Positions 1 through 8,313 of a DNA stretch of 64,000 bases are shown here, piece by piece. This DNA comes from Thalassobacillus cyri. Its GTDB lineage: Bacteria; Bacillota; Bacilli; Bacillales; Halobacillaceae. Position numbers and translations under genes: made by a program. Below the pieces are notes generated by a model. The model saw only the letters and a program-made list of their open reading frames with translations, searched no databases and had not been told where the DNA came from. Position 1 is the first letter of the stretch; the number at the start of each line of letters is the position of its first letter. The stretch is taken from assembly GCF_900107755.1 (NCBI RefSeq), contig NZ_FNQR01000002.1:186001-250000 (forward strand). The letters are read 5' to 3'.

Positions 1-221
1 AAATCATGAACAAGCTCATTATTCACTAGTCCAGAAGTGTAAAGGACAGCTATATCCATAGAACCGGTCTGACCGGCTTTGAATGTGCGGATGACAATAT
101 CTGTACTCTCACCGACTGTCTGTTTGAAGTGAGTGATATTCTGTTGCAATGATGGATAGAGCTTTATAGTAGTGCTGTTCTCCTGGGGGTTTTGACGTTT
201 AGAACGAAAAAATCTCGACAT
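1..221 (-). CDS. Spore germination protein, GerA family (N-terminal fragment)
   Basis: The reverse strand is open from an ATG at 221-219 to the window edge (73 codons). The reading MSRFFRSKRQNPQ is followed by a stretch containing ITHFKQTVGESTDIVIRTF and then SMDIAVLYTSGLVNN, which is the characteristic start of the GerAA/GerBA/GerKA A-subunits of nutrient germinant receptors. These proteins sit in the inner spore membrane; only the cytoplasmic N-terminal part is in the window and the membrane part lies upstream of position 1. An AGGGG motif lies about ten bases before the ATG. Specific receptor type cannot be told from this fragment. Confidence 0.82.
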   Translation of the reverse strand, partial: MSRFFRSKRQNPQENSTTIKLYPSLQQNITHFKQTVGESTDIVIRTFKAGQTGSMDIAVLYTSGLVNNELVHD

Positions 222-460
222 GGTAAGCAACCCCTATTCTCTATAAAAAGGAATAAAATGGTATATATAAATTTCATATATAACCATCCTTACCATCTTT
301 TTCGTAAGCTATACTAATGATGAGGTATTACCATTTTATGGGATTTAATAAGAGGTTAAGCAGAAACTGATTTTTCTCTAATAGTCCTGGAAATTATGTA
401 TGATATCGGAGGTAATGCAAACAATACCTTGGTATTCTAATTTAAAGGAGAGATGATTGT

Positions 461-703
461 ATGAATCAGCAAGCAGCACAACAAACACTTCAGCAAATCG
501 CTCAAATCGCTCAACAGCTGGCCCAACAAGAACAACAAAACGCACAGCAACTTCAAGCACAGCAGCAAGCACAGCCACAGCAAGGCGGAGCTGCTATGGG
601 CGGACAGCAGCAACAAATGGCTCAAAAGGAACAAAATGCAGCACAGCAATTGCAGCAAATACAACAACTTGCACAACAGTGTCAGCAACAGCTTAACCAG
701 TAA
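461..703 (+). CDS. Glutamine-rich small protein (80 aa), possibly spore-associated
   Basis: The ORF has a strong ribosome binding site (AAAGGAG, 443-449) and a hairpin terminator just downstream. The 80-residue product is nearly half Gln with Ala as the second residue, apart from a short Gly-rich break (GGAAMGG) in the middle; no signal peptide or membrane segment is visible. The heptad-like QxxxQQ spacing would suit a helical or coiled-coil structure. Its composition recalls gamma-type SASPs, but I do not see their repeated motifs, so I do not assign a function. It lies next to a divergent germination gene, which makes a spore role possible but unproven. A second open frame over the same bases is a shadow of the CAG/CAA repeats. 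Confidence 0.72.
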   Translation: MNQQAAQQTLQQIAQIAQQLAQQEQQNAQQLQAQQQAQPQQGGAAMGGQQQQMAQKEQNAAQQLQQIQQLAQQCQQQLNQ

Positions 704-717
704 TAACTAAGATCCCG

Positions 718-750
718 GCCTGCCGATATACAGTAACGGCAGGCTGTTTT
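718..750 (+). terminator. Intrinsic terminator after the Gln-rich gene
   Basis: GCCTGCCG (718-725) pairs with CGGCAGGC (737-744) and is followed by TGTTTT. Confidence 0.85.
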
Positions 751-783
751 ATATACATAATGAATGGTAACGAAGATAGTGTA

Positions 784-1521
784 TTAATTTATCTTTTTCA
801 ATGGCCAGAAAAGAACACGGCGAGACTTTGCATAATGAAAGATAGGGTCACCATATAGAGAGTTTTCTGGGAGAAAAGCAGTCACGGTTTCTGTTTCAAT
901 TAATGCTTCCGCGTCATAAATTTCCCAAGGAAAGTGGTGGATATCACCTTGAATCAGGGTATCACCTTTCCCTTGCCATAAAACATACCGCTCCAATAGC
1001 CATTCCGTAAGACTGCCTTCTTGTGGTGAATAACGATCGGAAACCGGCAGATAACTTCCACTGAAATTCCGATATTTATTTGTTTTACGTACACTTGATA
1101 AATGAAAACTGCCACTTTCTTTCGTCATTCGCATATCAGCATAGAAATAAGGCAGCGCTAGTGTCCGAGCGCCCAGAACAGCCGGAAGCAGGTTTGCATC
1201 TAGACTGAAAAAGTAAACCCCTGGCTGTTGATGATAGCGGACATAGGTGCGAACATTTAATTCCAAATAAGAATGGAGGAAGGGGATTTTTGGCATAGCC
1301 CGTCCGTGCATACCATTTACTTCAAAAGGGACGATACTAATCCATGCCTCGCCATCATACGTGTCCAACTCTAAGGCCTTAGGAATAAATTCAGCAACAG
1401 CCTCTTTAGAAACTCTCAAATGCATGAAAAGCAGGTGGTCCCAACTTTGGCTCATCAGCCATGGTCGATCGGGGATAGGGGTTGAGCGATGGTCGATCTG
1501 CTGTAAAATATCCTGATACAA
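784..1521 (-). CDS. YqjF-like DUF2071 family protein
   Basis: A 245-residue cytosolic protein whose sequence (RPWLMSQSWDHLLFMH, then FIPKALELDTYDGEAWISIV and RTYVRYHQQPGVYFFSLDA) matches the YqjF/DUF2071 family (B. subtilis YqjF, about 240 residues). The function of the family is not established. I place the start at TTG 1521-1519 because an AAAGGGAG ribosome binding site lies six bases upstream; an ATG further upstream at 1584 has no such site and would add residues that the family lacks. The gene stands alone, convergent with the Gln-rich gene. Confidence 0.85.
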   Translation of the reverse strand: MYQDILQQIDHRSTPIPDRPWLMSQSWDHLLFMHLRVSKEAVAEFIPKALELDTYDGEAWISIVPFEVNGMHGRAMPKIPFLHSYLELNVRTYVRYHQQPGVYFFSLDANLLPAVLGARTLALPYFYADMRMTKESGSFHLSSVRKTNKYRNFSGSYLPVSDRYSPQEGSLTEWLLERYVLWQGKGDTLIQGDIHHFPWEIYDAEALIETETVTAFLPENSLYGDPIFHYAKSRRVLFWPLKKIN

Positions 1522-1741
1522 AGAAATCTCCCTTTCCTTATTAATGTTTTTAGTTGACACTACCCTATAGATGAACAGGACCAAACCCTTGCGGAGAAAT
1601 AGGATGTTCTATTAGAATTACAAACTTTTTACAATCTATTTAAATGGCTGAATCTAGTTTATATAATTCGACAACGTGTTATATAAATAAATGTAGAGAG
1701 GATTAGCATCCCCTCAAAACTATATTTGGAGGTGTAGCATC

Positions 1742-1924
1742 ATGGCAGAGAACACTTATAAGACAGGTGAAAAGGCACCAGAAAGCGGCACTTACAAGGT
1801 AGATAGTTTAGTCAATGGTGGCAATGCTAGTCAAGATGACACAGAAGTAAAGGTGGAGAAAGGCGATCAATTCCCTCCTTCTCCAGGCAGCAATGAAGCA
1901 GCTTATTGGAAGAAAGTCTCATAA
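1742..1924 (+). CDS. YjzC-like small protein
   Basis: A 60-residue acidic protein (YKTGEKAPESGTYKV near the start, EKGDQFPPSPG near the end) that fits the YjzC family of small Bacillus proteins of unknown function. The ribosome binding site GGAGGTG is well placed before ATG 1742 and a hairpin terminator follows. It has no membrane segment. The pattern K-x-G-x-x-A-P-x-S/N-G-x-Y near the N terminus and G-D-x-F-P-P near the C terminus are the recognisable features. Confidence 0.8.
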   Translation: MAENTYKTGEKAPESGTYKVDSLVNGGNASQDDTEVKVEKGDQFPPSPGSNEAAYWKKVS

Positions 1925-1944
1925 GAAACTATAGACCATGGACG

Positions 1945-1975
1945 ACCCCTTGAGTTATTCAGGGGGTTGTTTCTT
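1945..1975 (+). terminator. Terminator after the YjzC-like gene
   Basis: ACCCCTTGA (1945-1953) pairs with TCAGGGGGT (1959-1967); the following bases are T-rich. Confidence 0.75.
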
Positions 1976-2025
1976 TATTTGATAGTATTTTCTTCTCTTT
2001 TTTAATGGTAAAAGGAAAAAGATGA

Positions 2026-2384
2026 ATGAACGCAAATGTAACCAGTAGAGAGGAGCAGGTTTATGGGAAAATCGAAGCAGTATTAAATAATTACTTCCAG
2101 GCATGGAATGATAGTTTTGTTAGTAAAAGTGGAGAAAAGATACGAGTTTTCATGTCGTTGGCTACTGGCCTCATTCCAATCTTGAGCAACCTGTTCAATA
2201 CAACTATGATGGTTACGACCTGGATGCGGTGACTGAAAGAAACAATGGAGAAGAATACCTTGTGCTAGGTAGGGAAGTCAACTGGATAAACGGGGATCCA
2301 TACCCTGCTCAGTGTATGTTTGTTTGGAGAAAAGAAGGCGAGGAATGGAAATTAGTAAGAGAATATATTGAACTGGAGCGATAA
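2026..2384 (+). pseudogene. SnoaL/NTF2-like protein, frameshifted
   Basis: The first frame reads MNANVTSREEQVYGKIEA...QAWNDSFVSKSGEKIRVFMS and then goes out of register. From about 2157 another frame continues VGYWPHSNLEQPVQYNYDG and then ERNNGEEYLVLGREVNWINGD, ending CMFVWRKEGEEWKLVREYIELER at the TAA at 2382-2384. Together they form a plausible ~118-residue small SnoaL/DUF4440-type alpha+beta protein interrupted by a one-base deletion (or two-base insertion) near 2155-2158. Either a real decay or a sequencing error; the second part is otherwise intact, which suggests that the lesion is recent. Confidence 0.7.
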
Positions 2385-2396
2385 TATATAAAAAAA

Positions 2397-2423
2397 GGGA
2401 GCTTTTCCAATAAGGAAGCTCCC
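2397..2423. terminator. Bidirectional terminator
   Basis: GGGAGCTT (2397-2404) pairs with AAGCTCCC (2416-2423), with A-run before and T-run after, between the convergent SnoaL-like remnant and the C45 gene. Confidence 0.85.
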
Positions 2424-2431
2424 TTTCATCA

Positions 2432-3655
2432 TTAGTTACGGTTAGCTGTTGTTTCCTTCATTCGGTCACTTTGCTTGCCAGAACTGAAAGGGTCCGGAAT
2501 GTGCGGCCGATCTACATCAAATGGAATGGCAGGTGCAACACTTGGCTGGCCAAGTTGTCCCCACATTCTTTCTTTTGAGCCATCGAACGTTCCGGTTGAG
2601 ACAGTCCCCATCGGGATTCCGTTGATCTCAGCTTGTGAATCAATCCAGTAGGTGCTGTCCTGGCCATCCTGGTCTTCAGATAATTTAATCAATGTCTGGG
2701 CATCGATTTTACCTGTAGCTTGCTCCATCAGGTGAGTGGCACGGCTCAACCGTTCTTCGGTTGATACATACCAGCTCCAGTCGTTATCTTCCAGGTTGTC
2801 CATATCCAGCGCTTCATACTGTTCCATACCGTCCAGAATATAATGGTTGGTATGTACCATTACTTCATCTTCTACCCATTTGACAGCGGTCGCTGTATGA
2901 GTCGCTTCGACGAATGCTGCCTCATCGCTATCCGCAATACCGTAGTTGGAACCGGATGAACGAGGAATTTCTTTGATAAATGCGACTGCATCAGCGGCAC
3001 CTTCCGCATTTTCTAATGCGAGTCGGATGACGTCAAGATTCCCGTAGCCTGGCCCTCGATCCCATGTATCCAGTACGTTGTTGCCGACAGAGACGCCATG
3101 TTCATTGATTCCCATTGCGATTCCAGTATATCCCGCGCTTGTAATTCCGATGAATTTCTCTCCATTTTCAGGCTCCACTTGAACGACCACTTGCGCCGCT
3201 CCACGCATGGCATCCCGGTTTTTATGGTAAAAAGCGCTGCCTGATTTAGTCGCTTCCCCGTTAGCTAAGACAGTGGTGCATCCTTCCGCAAGGACATCTT
3301 CTCCTAAAGCATTAAAAGCGAGCAAGTCATCATAGCTCACATCCGCACTTTCAGCCATCGCTTTCAGCTGGTCGAGCTGCTCCGGGTTTTCATTTCTTAA
3401 AAAATTCTCGTACGTAGCTGTGGTTTCAGCATAGTCCATATCCAACTGGATAGCAGCAGCTGTCTGCTTGAATAAAGTAATATTCTGTTGGATTTCTTCT
3501 TTTGCCAGCTTGCCATATTGCTTCCCGATTTCTTTCGCATTCCCTTTTAGATAGATGGTCGGGTCTTCGTTGGCATTGGCGCCATTCCCACCGAAAGGAA
3601 AAGCAGTCAACATAAGTACTAAAGCTATTGTTAAGATTTTCATGAAGCCTTTCAT
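2432..3655 (-). CDS. Exported C45 family autoproteolytic acyltransferase/hydrolase
   Basis: 407 residues. A signal peptide (KILTIALVLMLTAFPF, cleavage after about residue 28) precedes a domain of the acyl-CoA:6-aminopenicillanate acyltransferase/C45 peptidase-like family. The putative nucleophile is Cys126 in EGCTTVLA, where self-cleavage at Gly-Cys would create an N-terminal nucleophile. Other supporting features are YHKNRDAMRG, GYTGIAMGINEHGVSVGNN and the C-terminal STGTFDGSKERMW. Substrates of bacterial members are mostly unknown, with amides or N-acyl compounds likely. It is monocistronic, with its terminator shared with the upstream convergent gene. Confidence 0.8.
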   Translation of the reverse strand: MKGFMKILTIALVLMLTAFPFGGNGANANEDPTIYLKGNAKEIGKQYGKLAKEEIQQNITLFKQTAAAIQLDMDYAETTATYENFLRNENPEQLDQLKAMAESADVSYDDLLAFNALGEDVLAEGCTTVLANGEATKSGSAFYHKNRDAMRGAAQVVVQVEPENGEKFIGITSAGYTGIAMGINEHGVSVGNNVLDTWDRGPGYGNLDVIRLALENAEGAADAVAFIKEIPRSSGSNYGIADSDEAAFVEATHTATAVKWVEDEVMVHTNHYILDGMEQYEALDMDNLEDNDWSWYVSTEERLSRATHLMEQATGKIDAQTLIKLSEDQDGQDSTYWIDSQAEINGIPMGTVSTGTFDGSKERMWGQLGQPSVAPAIPFDVDRPHIPDPFSSGKQSDRMKETTANRN

Positions 3656-3862
3656 CTCACCAGCTCCTTCTTGTGAATTTATAATCTATTCTATTGATTA
3701 GCGAAGGAGATGGAAGGGGTTTGGAAGAAAATCTATCAAACGTTCTATAAAAGATAGTACTTTTTCAGGAAGAGCGTATTGAACTATTTAGTAACAAGAA
3801 GGAATGTCTAGTACAACAAGGATGCTGTCTAGTATTACAATAGATGCTTTAACTAATAAAAA

Positions 3863-3890
3863 CGCCATGTCCCTTGCAGGAGACATGGCG
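3863..3890 (-). terminator. Terminator of the desKR operon
   Basis: CGCCATGTC (3863-3871) pairs with GACATGGCG (3882-3890); on the minus strand it lies just after the desR stop codon. Confidence 0.8.
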
Positions 3891-3906
3891 CCAATTTTAC
3901 ATGTTA

Positions 3907-4506
3907 TTATTTGAACCAGCCTTTTTCCTTAAAACGAGATATGGCTTCGATCCGGTTGCCGACTTCAAGTTTATCCAAAATCACGGAAATATAATTACGG
4001 ACGGTGCCGGGGGTGATATACAGCTGCTTTGAAATTTCTTTCGTGTTTTTCCCATCAGCCATCAGCTGGATGACTTGGACTTCCCGTTCCGTCAATGGGT
4101 TTTCATCACCATAAGCGAGATCCACCAGCTCCGGAGCATAGATGCGCTGACCTTCCATGATTTTGCGGATAGAAATTGCCAGCTCCTCACTTGGGCTGTC
4201 TTTCAGCAAATAACCGCTTACGCCCGCTTTCTGTGCCCGCTCAAAATAACCGGCTCTTGCGAAGGTAGTCAGTATGATGATTTTACATGGATGATCTTTC
4301 AGTTCTTCCGCGGCCTCGAGACCAGTTTTTACAGGCATTTCGATATCCATGATACATATATCCGGATTGTGTTTCTTTACCAGCTCACAGGCTTCTTCCC
4401 CGTTTTTGGCACTTCCGATGACTTCCATGTTCTCTTCCAGGTCAAGCAGTGAGCCAAGGGCTCCTAACAGCATTCGCTGGTCCTCGGCAATGACAATACG
4501 AATCAT
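3907..4506 (-). CDS. desR: DesR, response regulator of membrane fluidity
   Basis: 199 residues, NarL/FixJ family. The receiver domain has the phosphorylatable Asp54 in CIMDIEMP, the same position as in B. subtilis DesR, and the C-terminal LuxR-type helix-turn-helix is clear (LTEREVQVIQLMADGKNTKE, then TPGTVRNYISVILDKLEVGN). The ATG overlaps the end of desK by four bases, so the two are translationally coupled. In B. subtilis phosphorylated DesR activates des when the membrane becomes ordered in the cold, and the des promoter region here carries matching dyads (see 6882-6925). Confidence 0.93.
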   Translation of the reverse strand: MIRIVIAEDQRMLLGALGSLLDLEENMEVIGSAKNGEEACELVKKHNPDICIMDIEMPVKTGLEAAEELKDHPCKIIILTTFARAGYFERAQKAGVSGYLLKDSPSEELAISIRKIMEGQRIYAPELVDLAYGDENPLTEREVQVIQLMADGKNTKEISKQLYITPGTVRNYISVILDKLEVGNRIEAISRFKEKGWFK

Positions 4507-5645
4507 CCCGATTCCTCCTGTTTCGTTTGTTGAATTACATTTGGTACTTCAATATGAAGGGTGGTTCCATTTTCTTTAGATGAATAAACTTCCAGGCTGC
4601 CGTTAACGAACTCCAGACGTTCTTTCATCCCTTGAAGGCCATGTCCCTGGGTAACATCCCTTTCTTTAGAAACCCCGGTTCCATTATCTTCAACTGTAAT
4701 CTTTGTTTCTTTTGGTGATTGTTGAATGATAATACGGCAGATGGTTGCTTTACTATGTTTGACGACGTTGGTGACGGCTTCTTTTAAGCTCATACTCAAC
4801 ACGTTTTCTACCAACGGCGGAGTATGGTGGAGTTCCGCATCTCCTTCAAGTTCAAACTCGATCTGCGCCGCTTCCAATAATTGCCGGACCCGGATGGTTT
4901 CTTCCTGGAGGTTTGCGCCCTTCATGTTGGAGACCATTTCCCGAACCTCTTTTAAAGCAGTACGTGCTGTTTGATGGATATCATGTATTTCATTCTTTGC
5001 TACCTCAGGCTTCATATCTATCAATTTTCCAGCCAAATCACTTTTCAAACCAATTAAGGATAGCTTTTGTCCAAGTGTATCATGTAAATCCCGTGCAATC
5101 CGCTCTCGTTCCTCGATGACTCGTAATTGGGAGATCCGTTTGTTAGCATCCTCGAGCTTTCCTTCCAAGTCGATTCGTTTGTTTCGATAATAAATCGTGA
5201 AAGGAAGCAGAATAACACCAAGCACGCTGATGATGATAAATGGAAGATGTGGAAATAGCGATTCATTCTTAAAGATGAAAACAAAAGTTGTTGTCGCTAC
5301 TGTCGTACTTAGATGGACGATATACAAGGTCAGAAAACCCGCTTTACTACGGATATTTCCAATGAAAAAAGCCAGGAAAAGCGAGAAATAAATATAACCG
5401 AAAAGGATGGTCATGACGATGTTGATTGCCATTTCGATGCTTACCCAAACGTAGACCATCCAGTTGTCCGCAATAAAAGAAAGGCGATAAGCTAAGAAAA
5501 ACAACAAAACCATGAAAATACCGGAGACAATATCCAGCGCTGATGAAGAGCGGAAGATAAAAAAGAACGGCAGCCCACAAAAGATAATCCACACATAGAT
5601 GCTGAGTCCTGTATTTTTCGGGATGATATGATACCAGTTCTGCAT
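4503..5645 (-). CDS. desK: DesK, membrane thermosensor histidine kinase
   Basis: 380 residues. The N-terminal third holds four to five transmembrane segments (roughly residues 14-150), then a two-helix coiled coil (EGKLEDANKRISQLRVIEER), the HisKA_3 phosphoacceptor with His188 in RIARDLHDTLGQKLS, and an HATPase domain (EAVTNVVKHSKA, DNGTGVS, GHGLQGMKERLEF). His188 and the linker agree with B. subtilis DesK. A Lys-Asn pair near residues 10-11 resembles the N-terminal polar residues used there for thickness sensing. It sits downstream of des, separated from it by a terminator, and is coupled to desR. Confidence 0.93.
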   Translation of the reverse strand: MQNWYHIIPKNTGLSIYVWIIFCGLPFFFIFRSSSALDIVSGIFMVLLFFLAYRLSFIADNWMVYVWVSIEMAINIVMTILFGYIYFSLFLAFFIGNIRSKAGFLTLYIVHLSTTVATTTFVFIFKNESLFPHLPFIIISVLGVILLPFTIYYRNKRIDLEGKLEDANKRISQLRVIEERERIARDLHDTLGQKLSLIGLKSDLAGKLIDMKPEVAKNEIHDIHQTARTALKEVREMVSNMKGANLQEETIRVRQLLEAAQIEFELEGDAELHHTPPLVENVLSMSLKEAVTNVVKHSKATICRIIIQQSPKETKITVEDNGTGVSKERDVTQGHGLQGMKERLEFVNGSLEVYSSKENGTTLHIEVPNVIQQTKQEESG

Positions 5646-5700
5646 AATGTCCTCCTTATTTTTGACTCCGAAATGATTATAGCTTTTATTTTACAGCAAA

Positions 5701-5733
5701 ACACCCATTCCATGCTGCTTGAATGGGTGTCTT
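5701..5733 (-). terminator. Terminator between des and desK
   Basis: ACACCCATTC (5701-5710) pairs with GAATGGGTGT (5721-5730). On the minus strand it follows the des stop codon, so des can be transcribed separately from desKR, as in B. subtilis. Confidence 0.85.
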
Positions 5734-5737
5734 TTGA

Positions 5738-6796
5738 TTATTTTTGTTGAAAGCTTGGCTGTTTGCGCGCCAGGTTAGTAGTGGTTGACGCGGGCCTGCG
5801 CATTTGGTGTTTCATTTCTTTAAAGCTGATGAACTTTTTATTTTTCTCGTCATACAGACGGAAGCGGATCGACTCTAAACTGGAAGCGATCGTAATAGTG
5901 GTCGCTTTTTGAAGCGGCGGTGTTGACTCGTGTGCTTCTTCTAAATGATAGTTAGGAACCCTTGGACTTAAATGGTGCACATGGTGAAATCCGATACTGC
6001 CGGATATCCACTGCAACACTTTCGGAAGCTTATAATAAGAACTTCCGTCTACGGCCGCCTTCACAAAATCCCATTCACTTTCCTCTTCAAAATAGGAATC
6101 CTCAAATTGGTGCTGGACATAAAATAACCAGATTCCCAGAAAACCTGCCACATAAAGGACTGGGATTTGAATGATCAGGAATGCTTGCCAGCCGATTGCC
6201 CAGATGAGAAGGGAATAGATGACCGCGATAGATGCATTTGTCAAATAAGTGTTCATCCGCTCTTTTCGCTTCGCATCTTTCCGGTTGAAGCGATTGGAAT
6301 ATAAGAACAAATGAAATGGTCCAAGACCAAACATAACGAATGGATTACGATACAAACGATAAGCCAGACGCTTCCATACATTTGCTTCTTTATATTCGTC
6401 GACGGTCATTACCCAGATATCGCCGGTACCACGCTTATCGAGATTCCCGCTGGTTGCATGGTGGATGGCATGTTCCCGTTTCCATTTTTCAAAAGGAAAC
6501 ATCGTAAGAACACCAGTAATGGTACCAATGATCCGGTTTGCTTTGCTGCTTTTAAAGAACGATTGGTGGGTACAATCATGGAAGATGATGAACATCCGGA
6601 CGACAAACGCGCCTGCTATACTGGCAAGGGCTACGGTCAGCCACACCGAAACGGATAAGCTCTGATAGGCAAGGAACCATAGCAGGAAGAAAGGCGCCAG
6701 AGTGTTGATCAGCTGCCTGATTCCAGCTAACGTATCAGGTTTAGCAAAAGCAGAGACATTTTTTCTTAATTGTGCTTGTTTTTTTTGATTGGTCAT
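5738..6796 (-). CDS. des: Acyl-lipid fatty acid desaturase Des
   Basis: 352 residues, the same length as B. subtilis Des. The three histidine boxes of membrane di-iron desaturases are present: HDCTH (about residue 72), HAIHH (about 108) and HHVHH near residue 275. Hydrophobic segments lie between them. The enzyme introduces a cis double bond into phospholipid acyl chains to restore fluidity after cold shock. The gene is followed by a terminator and then desKR. Its upstream region has a sigma-A-like promoter and two dyads fitting DesR activation. Confidence 0.93.
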   Translation of the reverse strand: MTNQKKQAQLRKNVSAFAKPDTLAGIRQLINTLAPFFLLWFLAYQSLSVSVWLTVALASIAGAFVVRMFIIFHDCTHQSFFKSSKANRIIGTITGVLTMFPFEKWKREHAIHHATSGNLDKRGTGDIWVMTVDEYKEANVWKRLAYRLYRNPFVMFGLGPFHLFLYSNRFNRKDAKRKERMNTYLTNASIAVIYSLLIWAIGWQAFLIIQIPVLYVAGFLGIWLFYVQHQFEDSYFEEESEWDFVKAAVDGSSYYKLPKVLQWISGSIGFHHVHHLSPRVPNYHLEEAHESTPPLQKATTITIASSLESIRFRLYDEKNKKFISFKEMKHQMRRPASTTTNLARKQPSFQQK

Positions 6797-6852
6797 GGAA
6801 TTAACTCCTTATAATACATACTTTTTTAAAGGCTTTTAAATACGCCACCTTT

Positions 6853-6881
6853 ATCATAAAGAATTTGTGTCATGGTTGTAA
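6853..6881 (-). promoter_or_regulatory. Promoter of des
   Basis: On the minus strand, TTACAA (6881-6876) and TATGAT (6858-6853) are separated by exactly 17 bases. The -35 is weak, as expected for an activator-dependent promoter. The predicted start is near 6846, about 50 bases before the des ATG. Confidence 0.65.
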
Positions 6882-6925
6882 GACATAAATGTCAGGTAGG
6901 ATACATGACATTTATCATGTATCCT
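6882..6925 (-). promoter_or_regulatory. Putative DesR operator (two dyads) upstream of des
   Basis: A short dyad GACAT-AA-ATGTC (6882-6893) touches the -35 box, and a perfect inverted repeat with 11-bp arms, AGGATACATGA (6898-6908) and TCATGTATCCT (6915-6925), lies beyond it. Relative to the predicted start they cover about -36 to -79, close to the recalled position of DesR sites in B. subtilis. The role is inferred from position and symmetry. Confidence 0.6.
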
Positions 6926-6926
6926 G

Positions 6927-6960
6927 TCCCGGATCCTCCAATATCTGGATGTCCCGGGGA
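6927..6960. repeat. Dispersed hairpin element, copy 1
   Basis: CCGGATCCTCCA, a 5-base variable loop, then TGGA.GTCCCGG. The same skeleton recurs at 13705-13733 as the core of a terminator. CCCGG/CCGGG form the outer stem and TCCA/TGGA an inner stem. Confidence 0.5.
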
Positions 6961-7063
6961 AACCAGCAGTGGGATACCTGTACATTTTTCAGAAAGGGTG
7001 TATCGGGAAAGGGGTGCTATCCTCTAACCATAAACAATATATTTCCTAAAGGAGTGTTGTAAC

Positions 7064-8300
7064 ATGAATAACCATGTAAGCCTTACCCATGCCCTTCAGT
7101 TCCCCTATGTTCCTACGACCGGAAAAGAATCGATGTTTATTCTCCTGGAACTGTCTGCTAAAAGAAATGAAACGTTCTCCAATCAATCTTTCGGTCGTAC
7201 TTGATCGCAGCGGTTCCATGACAGGCCAGCCGCTTCATTATTGAAAAGAGACCAGTAAGTTTGTCGTCAATCAGTTATCGGAGCAGGACCTGATGAATAT
7301 GGTCGTTTTTGATGGCCAGCCAGTTACCCATATAAATTTATTGAAAAATAGGATCGACACTATCGAAACAGGTGGGATAACCAACTTAAGCGGTGGAATG
7401 TTTCAGGAATGTCAGAATGTTTTGCAGCAGCAGATCGATAACTACGTCAACCGTGTATTGCGGCTGTCTGATGGAGTAGCCAACGCAGGAATCACGGACA
7501 TTGACCAGCTGAATATATTACCGAAGACTATCAAACAGCAGGCGCCGTCACAACGACTATGGGAGTCAGTGAGCACTTTGATGAAGAGTTGCTGGAAACG
7601 ATCGCTGACGCAGGTAAGGGAGATTTTTGTTTTATTGATAAAGTCGAAGAAACTCCTGATATTTTTGCCAAAAAATGAGATGGTTTGTTATCTGTCATTT
7701 CCCAGAACGTGACATTGATCTTGCAGCCTGTCGACGGTGTAGTAATCAAAAGTGTCATGGGTTATGAACCCCGTGATACAAACCAAGGGATAGAAATACG
7801 GCTGGGTGACATTTATGCCAACTAATAAAATGCGCCGTCCCAGTCGGTGCTGAGGGGGAAGGGGGGCTCATGCAGGTAACAGGGAAATTTATTGATGTAA
7901 CAAAAGGGGCTAAAGCTTATTCTTTTGAACATCCAGTTTCCATTACCTATACCCAAGACCTTGAAAAACTGTCAGAACCAAGTGATGTTAAGGTAGATAA
8001 ACAAGTAGAGGTCACCAAGTCGGCGCAAACGCTGGAACAGAAATGCAATTATTTGATGGAGGAAATATCGAAGAAGGCAAGAATCTATTATATAGCAACG
8101 TCTCACACATGGAAGACATGGCAAAAGAGTTGGGCAATGAAGGTTTATTGCAGGAATCTTTTGTGATGATAAAAAAGCTGACAGATTTATATTAATCGAA
8201 ACAAATGAGAAAAGCGTTGCATGCAGAGAAATATCATCAAATGAAAAGAAGGAAGCGGGCGGTTATATTGGGAAAAAACTCCAGGGAAACTACCGGCTTC
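7064..8300 (+). pseudogene. VWA-domain protein, heavily decayed
   Basis: A ribosome binding site (AAAGGAG) and ATG at 7064 start a protein that can be followed through several frames: FPYVPTTGKESMFILLELS, SPINLSVVLDRSGSMTGQPL (with the MIDAS motif DRSGS), an in-frame TGA at about 7243, then SKFVVNQLSEQDLMNMVVFDG, and later MGVSEHFDEELLETIADAGK and VSITYTQDLEKLSEPSDVKV. At least four frame changes plus the stop show that it is a pseudogene. Intact relatives are von Willebrand A-type proteins of about 400 residues of uncertain function. The remnant runs directly into the ribosome binding site of the next gene. Confidence 0.8.
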
Positions 8301-8313
8301 AGGAGGGATTCAA

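Noticed and set aside
457-696. A Thr/Ser-rich ORF overlapping the Gln-rich gene
   Set aside because: It is the +2 frame of the CAG/CAA repeat; the Gln frame has the better-placed ATG and ribosome binding site.
4075-6665. Plus-strand ORFs opposite desR, desK and des
   Set aside because: No ribosome binding sites and no family resemblance; the minus-strand genes are unambiguous.
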